64,000 nt of DNA from positions 2,053,501-2,117,500 of the forward strand of contig SMMW01000534.1 in assembly GCA_004794655.1 (NCBI GenBank), in the 5' to 3' direction. The first letter of the stretch is position 1; each line of letters opens with the position of its first letter. The position numbers and the translations under genes were made by a program. Of this stretch, positions 52,150-61,590 are shown piece after piece. The notes under the pieces are model-generated. The model worked only from the letters and a program-made list of their open reading frames with translations. It ran no database searches and had not been told where the DNA came from. Source of the stretch: Marisa cornuarietis. Lineage: Eukaryota; Mollusca; Gastropoda; Architaenioglossa; Ampullariidae.

Positions 52150-54219
52150 TCATATCAGGTGAAACATCTGAATGGACTTTACATATGCCAAGATTGATTT
52201 GGAAGAGTGTTTGGTAAAAAGGTCATCAAGAGTCTGTGCTGTAAAACAGTTTTGACGAATTGTATCTAGTTTTGAACAGGAGATGAGCAAATGTTCTGTG
52301 GTTAGGGGGTCTTTACACCAAGGACAAAGTGGGGAGTTTTCTCCTGCAAGCAAAAATCGGTGAGTGATAAATGAGTGTCCAGCTTTTAGTCTATTTATAA
52401 CCACTTTTTCTCGTCGGTTTAGAAATTCTTGTGTTATACAGTCTGATAGTTTTGGAAAAATAGCGTGAAGTTTGTTGTGCTTCATGGAGTCCCAATGAAG
52501 CTGCCAAAGTTGTGTGATATACATTTTAACAGAAGCGTACCAATCTGAGGCAAATGTTGTATGGACCACAAGTGGTTGCTGAAGGGCCTTTTTTGCTGCT
52601 TCGTCAGCTTTAGTGTTTCCTGGAATATTTGCATGGCCAGGAACCCAAATAAAGATAATGTCAAAATTGTTATTTTGCAGTAGTGATAAAAGTTCAAAGA
52701 GTTGAACCAGTAGTGGGTGATCTAAACGTTGAGAGTGAAGTGCAAGTAGGGATGACAAAGAGTCTGAAATAACTAAGAAGTTTTTCTCTTTAGATGTATG
52801 GATATACTGTATTGCAAGTAGAAGGGCTTTTAACTCTGCAGAAAAAATGGAGCTATGACCTTCCAAGCGAGCTGTCAGTGGTGGTGTGGAAATGTCCATC
52901 GGCACCGCTGCAGCTGCTACAGTTTCTTTTTCAGTATTTTTGGATCCATCAGTGTATATGTGACAAAAGTCAGGATAGTCTGTGACTATTTCTCTGAAAA
53001 GCTGCTGATAGACTATGTCAGGGGTTTCACCCTTTTTTTGGTTAGAGAGGTCAAAACGAATTTCAGGTGTGGGAAGTAGCCATGGTGGTGTTCTGGTCAG
53101 TGCAATTGGTGCTGTCTTTTGGGGGTCCATTCCCAATCTCTGAAGATGGGGGTGAGCTCGTATGGGTAGAGGTTTTTGTTCATGTTCACGTGCCCTATAT
53201 TTCTCCAGAAACTGAACGGAGAAAACTGAGTGGAAAGCAGGGTTTTGGGGCAGAGCTCGAAGTTTTGAGACATAGGACAACATTAGTTTTAGTCGGCGTA
53301 ACTCTAGAGGGGGTTCACCTGCCTCTGCATATAGGCTGTGTATTGGAGTGGTTCTGAAGGCTCCAAGACAAATTCTCAGGCCGTGATGGTGCACAGTGTC
53401 TAGCCTTTTTAGGTATGATGTCCTGGCAGATCCATAGACTATGCATCCATAATCCAATTTTGAACGCACTAGGGAACGATACAAACGGAGTAAAGTGATT
53501 TGGTCTGCACCCCAGTTTGTGTTACTTATCACTCTCAATATATCTAGAGCCTTCAGACAAGATGCCTGAAGATGACGGATGTGGTTCTGAAAAGAAAGTT
53601 TACGATCAAAAATAACACCCAAAAAATGGACCTCTTCCACTACCTTGAGTGCTGTTCCATTTACATGAATTGAGGGTTCAGGAAAAGGACCTCTAAGTTT
53701 TGTAAAGTGAATGCACACAGATTTTGAGGGAGAAAATTTGAAACCGTTTTCTAATACCCATTTTGAGATGTGGTTTACACATAACTGTAATTGTCTCTCC
53801 AGACCTGGTAGAAACTTTCCTCGTATACAAAGTGCAAAATCATCAACATATAGCGAGGCAGCCATATTTTTGGGAATAGACTTCAAGATGCCATCTATTT
53901 TAATACAGAACAAAATAGGTGACAGGATACTTCCTTGAGGGACTCCCACCTGCTGTTCATGGGTGTCTGAAAAGGTATTTTGTATCCGGACTCTAAACAT
54001 ACGACATGTTAAAAAGTTTTTGATGAAAATTGGTAGTCGGCCTCGAAAGCCTAGAGAAAATAGGTCCAACAAAATTCCTTGCCTCCACACTGTGTCATAG
54101 GCTCTTTCTAGGTCAAAGAATACTCCTATGACATGTTCTTTTTTAATAAAGGCGTCCCTTATAAACGTTTCAAATCTGACCATTTGATCTGTAGTACTAC
54201 AGTTTTTTTCGAAAACCAC
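52150..54219 (-). pseudogene. LINE ORF2 part 3: reverse transcriptase core, RNase H, Cys-His end
   Basis: The RT motifs are FFDLERAYDTVW, GVPQGSILSPILF and the catalytic YVDDFALC. The RNase H domain has IYTDGSK (first Asp), SAELKAL (Glu), ISDSLSSL (Asp), WVPGH and TKADEAAK (last Asp), so all catalytic acidic residues are present. A CPWCKD-TEHLLISC zinc motif follows. The 689-codon frame is uninterrupted. It follows part 2 by a one-base slip in a run of seven A (about 54210-54216). Confidence 0.85.
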
Positions 54220-54625
54220 ACTGAATGCTGGAAAGAAGATTTTGGGACTCTAACACCCAAATCAATCGTGAATTTACCATCCTTTCAAGTAGCTTACAGA
54301 AACAATTTGTTAAAGCAATTGGACGGTAACTGTTTGGATCTGAGGGATCTTTTCCTGGTTTTGGTATAGGAACTATTATAGCCTCGTGCCATGCGGAAGG
54401 AAGGTTTCCTGTATTCCATATATGGTTGAAAATCTGCAATAATGTCCTCAAAGATGATTCTGGGAGTTTGGTTATGATTTGGTATGAGATACTGTCTGGT
54501 CCTGGGGCCGAGTGGGAGCACTTTGAAAGTGCTTGTTTAAGTTCAGACATAGAGAAATCGGTGTTGTAGGATTCCAAGTTGTCCGATTGAAAGTTACATT
54601 TTGTTAATTCTTTGCAAGCCTTCAC
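54197..54625 (-). pseudogene. LINE ORF2 part 2: start of reverse transcriptase
   Basis: It encodes SAPGPDSISYQIITKLP, WHEAIIVPIPKPGKDP, NSYRPIALTNCFCKLLERM and IQCGFRK, the fingers region of the RT domain. A frame break separates it from part 1b near 54622 and from part 3 near 54212. Confidence 0.8.
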
Positions 54626-55566
54626 TTGCTGAAAAGCTGTGGAATATTGTAGTGAGAGGTTGTCATTTCAAAAGTGGAGCCCAGTTTGTTTGCAATTTCT
54701 CGATGATCAGTGAGTAAATTTTGTTCGGCTCTTAGGTGTCCAACCGCTCTATTGCTATTCTTTCCTTTTAGTTTTTTGATAGCTGACCATACCAGTCGGC
54801 ATGGGGTACGATTTGTCAGTGAGGAAACAAAATGTTGCCAAGAAAGCCTTCTTTGTTGTTTACAGATGTGACGGGCCTGAGCTCGAAGGCGTTTGAAATT
54901 TAGAACATTCTCGGGGGTGGGAGATCGAAAAACTGTTCTCTGTGCCTTTTTCCTATTTTGTATTGCCTTTCGGCAATCCTCATTAAACCAGGGAACTTTG
55001 GGGAGCCTCCTGTGGTGGCTGTAACGAGGGATACTTTTGTTCATGACCTCCAATAGTGCTAAGGAAAAACTTTCCATTGGATGGTCTGTAGAGGTTGTAG
55101 AATCCACAGGTGAGATGAATTGTTCTAAGGGAGACAGCATTGATTCACAGAGTGTTTTAAAAAGGTTCCAATTTGCCCGTGCTAAATTCCAGTGGTCTTC
55201 CTGTTTTACTGTATTAGTTGAGTTAGAAGAAAGGATGATAGGGTAGTGGTCACTTCCACAAAGATCATCCCACATATGCCAGTTGAAGTCAACTGTCAGT
55301 GTGGGATCACATACTGAGAGATCTATTGCAGTTGTAGATGCATTATGGGGTCTATAAAAGGTTGGACTACCATCATTCATCACACATAAGTCAAAATCAT
55401 TAAAAAAAACCTGATAAAAGTTCACCACGTGAATCACTAACATCCCCACCCCACAGGGGATGATGTCCATTAAAATCCCCCAAGAGGAGTACAGGGGAAG
55501 GAAGCTGTTGAAGAAGATCCTCCAGGTGTTGACGAGAAACGCTAATTGAAGGGGGGAGGTATACAC
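54622..55566 (-). pseudogene. LINE ORF2 part 1b: endonuclease C-terminus and linker
   Basis: It holds the end of the APE-type endonuclease, with AIDLSVCDPTL and the C-terminal SDHYPIIL motif, followed by a basic linker to the RT. The functional part begins near 55400, where it continues from part 1a after a one-base slip beside a run of eight A. Confidence 0.78.
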
Positions 55567-55867
55567 TACATACTGTGATGGTTTTCTTAAGGGATATTCT
55601 GGCTGCCACAGCTTGTAATGGGGTGGAAAGGGGGATGGGGCTGAAAAGAATATCTGAATGAATTAAAAGAGCTACTCCACCAGCATGAGAGTCATTTGCG
55701 GATGCCTTTCGGAGTATCTGAAAACCTTTGCAGGTAAAAGTATCTGTGTCCTGCAAAAAGGTCTCTTGGAGGGCAATCACTTTAGTATCTGTTTGATGTA
55801 AAACAACTTTTAGTTCTTCAAAATTTGCCCTAATTCCTCGGCAGTTCCACTGTAACAGATTTGTCAT
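55400..55867 (-). pseudogene. LINE ORF2 part 1a: APE endonuclease N-terminus
   Basis: It begins MTNLLQWNCRGIRANFEELK, the typical start of ORF2 in this group, and carries ALQETF, AGGVALLIHSD, VYLPP and LLGDFNGHHPLWGG. These are the metal-binding and catalytic blocks of the apurinic-type endonuclease that nicks the target. The start lies about 107 bp after the ORF1 stop. Confidence 0.82.
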
Positions 55868-55974
55868 TTATAATTTAAGTATGAGAAGATGACCTGGAAT
55901 GTCGTGTACCAGAGGTGTTTGTGCGGCCTGGGGGTGAGGTTGAAGGAACCCTTCGTTCCTCCATATCCATCAAG

Positions 55975-57222
55975 CTATCTGAAAGGGGTGCAAAGTGAAG
56001 TAGGTGATGGAGGGTGTCGTCGTGTGCGAGGGCTAACTGTTTTTGACCCAGGGGGACGGGAGGTTTGTTGAGGTTTTAGAGGGGATTTTTGGGGAGTGGC
56101 GGTAATTGTAGTTTGTGACTTTGTAGGTGCAGTTTTTTGATGAGTACGTGTGGGTGCACGTGCTGTTGATCTGGTTGAGGTGTATGCTGGAATTGGTTGA
56201 GGTGTGGAAGGTTTGGGTTGCTGCGTTTGGTCTGTAGGTGGAGGTGGCATGAGTGTGTGTGTGGGTTTGGGGGTTTCTGTGTTTATCCATGTAATATCTG
56301 TTTGGCATGATGTAGATTTTACCGATTTCCGGGAAACCACCCCTGCAAAAGATGGGTTTCCGGCTGTTTGTGTGGAGACTTGAAGGTTTCCCAAGACACG
56401 GCGACGTGCCTCTGGGTACGACAAACCTTGTTCTGCTTTTATCCGCTGGATTTTGTCTTCCTCCTTCCAACGAGGACAGTCTCGGGAGGAGGCTGGGTGA
56501 CATCCAGCACAATTTGCACATTTGATTGTTCCATGACAATCATTTGGGGAGTGAGATTCACTGCACTTTACACAGCGTGCTTCTGATCTACAGGTAGATG
56601 AACCATGTCCATATCTTTGACACTTGAAACAACGTAGGGGTGAAGGGATAAAAAGTGCCACCTTCACCCGAAGATAGCCAATGTTAATGGAGTTTGGGAG
56701 GTCTGGAATACAGAAGGTGAGGAAATATGTGTTTGTGGGAATCAACTTTCCATCTTTCTTAAGGGTGACCCTATGTACATGGGTTACACCCTGCTGAGAC
56801 AATTCAGTACGTATGTCTACTTCTGACAATCCAGCAAGATCTCTACACCTGATTACTCCTCTAGATGAATTTAAAGTTTTATGAGGTGTTACTTTTATGG
56901 GGCGGTCCACAAATTGTTTTCCGTCCCATTTTCTTAATGCTTCGGATGCTTTTTGATTTTTGCATTGGACTAGGAGTTGTCCAGATCTTAGCTGCTTTAC
57001 TGACAAAAAGTTAGAAGATATGTTTTGTAAACATTTCTGGACGGCAAAGGGGGACAGTCCCGAGATAGGTTTCTCCGGATCCCCACTCTCCACAATCAAA
57101 TAATGTGGCCATGCCCTTTCTACAAACTTTGTCAAGTCATCACGTGCCTCCTCCTCACTGTCTGAGGAATTTTCATCAAAAGGTCGAGAGCGTTTTCCAG
57201 GATGTGAAAGTTTTTTGGCCAT
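55975..57222 (-). CDS. LINE ORF1: gag-like nucleic-acid-binding protein
   Basis: This is an open frame of 415 codons from the Met in MAKKLSHPGKRSRPFDE. The upstream in-frame extension to 57417 reads through the 5' region and is unlikely to be used. An N-terminal acidic segment (SSDSEEEARDD) is followed by an RNA-recognition-like region and zinc knuckles starting CFKCQRYGHGSSTC, CVKCSESHSPNDC and CANCAGCHPASSRDC. A long Pro/Thr/Ser-rich C-terminus ends at 55975. ORF1 proteins of this type package the element RNA into particles. It is the only intact frame of the element. Confidence 0.82.
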   Translation of the reverse strand: MAKKLSHPGKRSRPFDENSSDSEEEARDDLTKFVERAWPHYLIVESGDPEKPISGLSPFAVQKCLQNISSNFLSVKQLRSGQLLVQCKNQKASEALRKWDGKQFVDRPIKVTPHKTLNSSRGVIRCRDLAGLSEVDIRTELSQQGVTHVHRVTLKKDGKLIPTNTYFLTFCIPDLPNSINIGYLRVKVALFIPSPLRCFKCQRYGHGSSTCRSEARCVKCSESHSPNDCHGTIKCANCAGCHPASSRDCPRWKEEDKIQRIKAEQGLSYPEARRRVLGNLQVSTQTAGNPSFAGVVSRKSVKSTSCQTDITWINTETPKPTHTLMPPPPTDQTQQPKPSTPQPIPAYTSTRSTARAPTRTHQKTAPTKSQTTITATPQKSPLKPQQTSRPPGSKTVSPRTRRHPPSPTSLCTPFR

Positions 57223-57850
57223 GAGAAAAGATGAAGGTTCATTTCTCCTGTTCCCCACCCACCACGGAGTCCAACTAGGGGATGCAGCCGAGCGGTACCA
57301 CATGGGTATATCCAGCAGGGCTGCACCAGGGCTACAGGAGAAGTATACTCTGACCCACAAGGATGTGAAACAGATTGACCCAGGCCGCAGCCTTCTAGCA
57401 AAACTAGGGCATTGCACGACCAGCCGATTGATTGGTGCGGGCCAGCACCAACCTCCTGTCTAGGAGAAGTTTGGGCCAAAGAGGAATGTTGGTATGATGG
57501 GTCGCAACCCATCAGTGACCTCAGCCTCCAGGATCCCATTCTCCTCCGACACAGGTCGCCCTGCACGGCAAACGCAGGGGGCCTACAGAAGGCCACTGAG
57601 AAAGCAAAAAGGAAGAGAAAGAGATATTTTGGGAAGCATTGAAAAAGGGGAAAGGACCAAAAGGCAGAGGATAGAATAGGAAAAACGGCAGTGAAGGAAA
57701 TAAGTGTTTTGACGAAAAAGGAATAAAGGTGAAAGGACCTGTGAGACAGAAACCAGTACAGTGAGGAGGAAAGAGGCAGGCCACTTCGTCACCCATCCAG
57801 AGAGAAGTTGGGTGTCCACCCCCGGCACTAGGAGCCGGGCCCACGGGGGC
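57223..57850 (-). promoter_or_regulatory. 5' untranslated and promoter region of the I/Nimb LINE
   Basis: This is sequence between the 5' end of the element and ORF1, GC-rich at its start (GCCCCCGTGGGCCCGGCTCC). In I-group elements the internal promoter lies here; no specific promoter motif was identified. Confidence 0.5.
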
Positions 57851-57865
57851 AAAAATTCTGAGGGA
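57851..57865. repeat. Target-site duplication of the I/Nimb LINE, 5' side
   Basis: AAAAATTCTGAGGGA, a perfect partner of 51968-51982. Confidence 0.9.
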
Positions 57866-58680
57866 ACTGAACTTTCTCTTTTCTAGAAAAAAAAGTCTTT
57901 TCACCGAACCCCCAAACATTGTATCAAGCACATTTCTTGAGAAAGAAGGCTGTAAAATGATCCCATGGATGCAAGTACAGAAGCAAAGACAAAATCTCTG
58001 TATATGCTAGACAATCATTAATAACTATGGTAAAAATTACCACATGACACTTTTAATGAATCAATGAAGTTCTTAAAGATTAACACAGACCGACTATAAC
58101 TTTCTTACGCTCTACAACTTATAGACAACTTTTATGCTATTATCAAAAGAACCCCGAAAGTGACTGTACACCAAGTATGTTGTGTATAGTGGTATAGTGG
58201 TATAGTATTTAATGGAATGTTTCCTTTCCATCAAAGTGTCCCTCCTAACTTTTTTTTTTGTTACCATTGGGGAGTGAGGTCTTACAAACCTCACTTTTCT
58301 TAGGGATAGCTTTATGTGAGGGTGGCTTCCATCTTCTCTTCCTCGCTGCCCTATCTTCCCCAATCTTCAACAGCTGGGTTGACCAATGGAAGTTACTCCA
58401 CCACACCTATCTCACACCAGCACGAATGTCGATCCAAATGCCTAGATAATGAGCTAAATGCTTTCAAATTTTAGCGCATAGCCACTACTCCACATTTTAC
58501 TGAAAAGAAAGGTCAGCACAATGGTTGTTTGAGTTGTACCCAATGCCAGCAACTAAGACCATATCACTGCAAAGTCGGCACAAGAGTTCAGTCATCAAAG
58601 AGATCAATGGTCACCTTCTCACAGAAAGCACAGAAACCAATGGGCTGAGTATTGCAATGACCTATATAAATTCCAGATAC
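57866..58680. other. Non-coding spacer
   Basis: No gene is recognised. CAATGCCAGCAACTAAGACC at 58550-58569 resembles the tail region of the I/Nimb element (AAGTCAGCAACTAAGGCTAT at 52011-52030), so an older relative may lie here. Confidence 0.4.
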
Positions 58681-58689
58681 CTAAGATAG

Positions 58690-59790
58690 ACTTCAACATC
58701 CCCTGAAGCAATCAGACTACAACCAGTGAACTTGCAGACCTATCAGCCCTATGGTAAGAGGTCAAGTTGATAGCTATACTCAGTCTGATGGGAGGGAAGT
58801 CACAACATCCCAGTTGAGCTGTTCACATAACGTGGGAAGAAATAGTGAAAGTTCTTAGCCATTCTGAATCAAAATAATCTGGAAAGGCAAAGAGTGCCCC
58901 AACAAATGGCTGCAGTCACTGATCATACATTTCAAAGAAAGGAAACAGATCTTTAACAGTCACATCCTAATAGAAAAACAAACATTAAAGGGATCTCTAA
59001 CACAACTTCAATGTGATGCAAAAATTCAAAATTAAAGAAGGACTAGTTCAAATAATCAGAGCGATATACAAGAACTCTATGCACGCAGTGCTAATCAACA
59101 CACAACTGGGAGACTTCTTTCAGACAACAGCGGGCATTTGTTAAGGATGTCCCCTGTTGCATGTGCTGCTCAACATCTTTCTGGAAAACATGCAAGATCC
59201 CCTTCACAACCATCATACCTTCATTTTCATCAGTACAATATATCTATGTAACTTGTGTTTACCAGACAACATTGACCTAAAAACAGCCAGTTGCAAGACC
59301 TCACTGTGAGAGTGCATAAGGGATAAAGCCAACATCAACATGGGCAAAGTCATGGCCAACACAACGAGCACAGCAAAGATGAGATCCATTTGAATGGAGT
59401 ACAGCTGGAGGATGTAAGCAGCTTTAAACACTTGGTATCCACCCTTTCCAAAGACAGCAGGTGCAAGGCAGCAATTCAGGCATTTGAGACCAAGTGCCTA
59501 AGAAAACTCTGAATATCGCATGCAGATTTTAAGACAATTTTGCATGGAGCACGGTTACTACCCTCGTGGGACATCAGGAAATATTGCTCAAGACATACCT
59601 ACATGGAAAGCTTTGCCTGCTGCTGCATCTAGTCAGATCCACCCCCACCCCTAAATACCACCAACGATACCTGCAAGCCATCTTCACTGGTGATCAGCCT
59701 GTACCACTCAAGCAACGATGATGACATTTCACTTTCCAAAGGGATTCATTCCAACTGACACCATTCTCTAAGCTCTGTGTGTAATGTATG
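58690..59790 (+). pseudogene. Decayed LINE reverse-transcriptase fragment
   Basis: Broken frames match the family at 9181-9900: GAACTTGCAGACCTATCAGC near 58728 (compare GAACCTGCAGACCTACCAGT near 9271), a VPAELL-like block, an RT palm block with LLNIFLENMQDP (near 59168), and a GVQLEDVSSFKHL-like connector (near 59395). There are many stops and no intact domain. Confidence 0.65.
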
Positions 59791-61378
59791 AAAAGGCAAG
59801 TCAAAAATGCTTTTCACAAAGATAAAAAACAAGAAAGAAATACAAAAGCTACTAGTTTTCCATGAACAAAGGTGAGATTGAAGTTACTAAATGTATGTAA
59901 TGTTCTAAATTAACAAGAAAAACAACTTCTGAAAGACACAAAAATGTCACATTACAACAGTAATACATCTAACCTCCATTTCTTTTATACAAATTAAAGC
60001 TGCATCACTACAAAAACAGTGCTGAATGTTTATAAAATAATTCACACCTGTAAGTCACTGTAGAGAAATCACAGCTAATCACAGTCTCCTAATAATCCAT
60101 TTCAAATACATTTCAGAGTTCAATTTAATCCTATAACACAGGTGATCAATTAGTCACAGTGTTAATAGTACTTTGCTTACTACACAGTCAGAAGAAAACT
60201 TAAAATGGCATTCAAACATCTTCATGCACAAAAAACAGTTTTTTTGCAATCTATTCGCTCAACTATGGCTCATTTTATCAAAAATCCCAAAACTTTCATG
60301 CAGATACTATATAAACATTGATAAAGTTGAAGTATTTGCTGTATATCTGAAAAATAGATCCAAAAAATATTTTTATAAAATAATTAAGATTATAAAAAGT
60401 TTTCATTTATACTACCTGTTATTATTATTTTATGTGTCATTACTGACACATTCTTTTTTGAACAGGGGTAAATGTAATTTTGTAACCTCGAGTTTTGATG
60501 GGCACAACAAAAATATTGGACCTTATAGAATTGACCACAGTTATTACTTTGATAAAAACTATTTACTAATTTTTGAGAGCTACAGTCAGTGCCAGTGGCT
60601 GACCAAATATTGTTCAAAAATAAGTTTACATGGTTGTTTGTGAACATATGTAGTATTGCCAATACTTCATTTTATGCTTTATTGCAGTTGCTATCAGTTT
60701 GGATATATAATAATAATAATAATAATAGTGAAGTTTTTTATAGCGCATATTCACACTCATAGAGAGCATGCTCTTAGCGCTTAAAACTAGGATATATATC
60801 CATACATCTTCCACATATTCCATCAGTTTAGTGCTGGACAGCACTGCTCATGTACTTTACTGGATGTACCCACACATTTAACCTTCAGAAATGTCCTGTA
60901 GAGCCAGCATGTCCATCTGGTAATATCAGTGTCCTAACCTTAAATCCCTGTCACAATTTTTTTTTCGTAAGGTAAATCTCTAAACTATTTCATGGCCATT
61001 TTTCATTTTTGCAACTGTTTAACCTGTCACACTAACCCTTGATACTAACAGTTTACTAAAACTTCAAATTCCTGAAAAAAGGGAAAAAAACAAGTCTTTA
61101 AAATAATAATAGTAAAGAATGTTTGCAAAAATTAGTGTAAAATACCTAATATGAGTGACAAAAAAAAATCAAATGTCACTCATACCTACATATCTCCTCT
61201 CATTCATTTGTTTCAACAGCACATTTTTATCTACACATCTCCATTTCTCCCTTAATATCACAATAAACTATAAGCAATGCTTACAAGAACAGTTCTTGTC
61301 TGACACCAATCTGAAAGATGAATAAAGCACAAGAGAAGAAGCTCTTAAAGCTGAACAAGATACAGCAATGCATTAAAA
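59791..61378. other. Non-coding sequence downstream of the IAP gene
   Basis: AT-rich, with no supported gene. It probably holds the 3' untranslated region of the IAP gene near its right end. A 156-codon open frame at 60173-60643 has no recognisable domain. Confidence 0.45.
60706..60792 (-). mobile_element. LINE 3' tail (family X copy 3)
   Basis: The reverse complement gives GCGCTAAGAGCATGCTCTCT, then ATGAGTGTGAATATGCGCTA and an ATT repeat tail, matching the end of the 44098-44575 copy. It is heavily 5'-truncated. Confidence 0.75.
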
Positions 61379-61590
61379 TCAACACAGGTATGTGCGTATA
61401 CTGGCTCTGACAGGTCTGCGACACATGGGGCAGGTGTGGGCATTGTGGGCACACGAAACACAACAAATTAAGTGACCACATGGCAGAAAGGTCATCTCTA
61501 CTTGATTGTCCATGCAGATTTTGCAAAGTATCCTGTCGCTCACAGGGTCTAAGTTGATCTCAGAGGACGGTAATATGTTAGTTTCAGAGC
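61379..61590 (-). CDS. IAP last exon: RING finger
   Basis: The acceptor is cttacag|GCTCTG. The C3HC4 RING reads CKICMDNQVEMTFLPCGHLI, CCVSCAHNAHTCPMC, then RRPVRASIRTYLC and a stop. The metal ligands are C-x2-C, C-x-H, C-x2-C and C-x2-C. The end of the RING forms the IAP-type extreme C-terminus used for dimerisation and E3 activity. Confidence 0.92.

Larger units (their letters stand above)
51983..57850 (-). mobile_element. Apparently full-length I/Nimb-type LINE with RNase H
   Basis: This 5868-bp insertion is bounded on both sides by the same 15-bp direct repeat. On the minus strand the order is GC-rich 5' region, ORF1 with zinc knuckles, then ORF2 with endonuclease, reverse transcriptase, RNase H and a terminal Cys-His motif. 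The 3' end reads AACAACAATTAACTAACTAAC on the minus strand, a short-repeat tail as found in I-group elements, not a poly-A. ORF2 is broken by three frameshifts, two of them in homopolymer runs. The complete structure and perfect target duplication point to a recent insertion. The group is assigned from domain order and the RNase H domain. Confidence 0.88.

Noticed and set aside
54197..55867. Programmed frameshifting in LINE ORF2
   Set aside because: Three separate breaks, two in homopolymer runs, are more simply explained as mutation or sequence error.
60173..60643. 156-codon plus-strand open frame
   Set aside because: AT-rich, biased composition, no domain, and no homologue recognised; likely chance.
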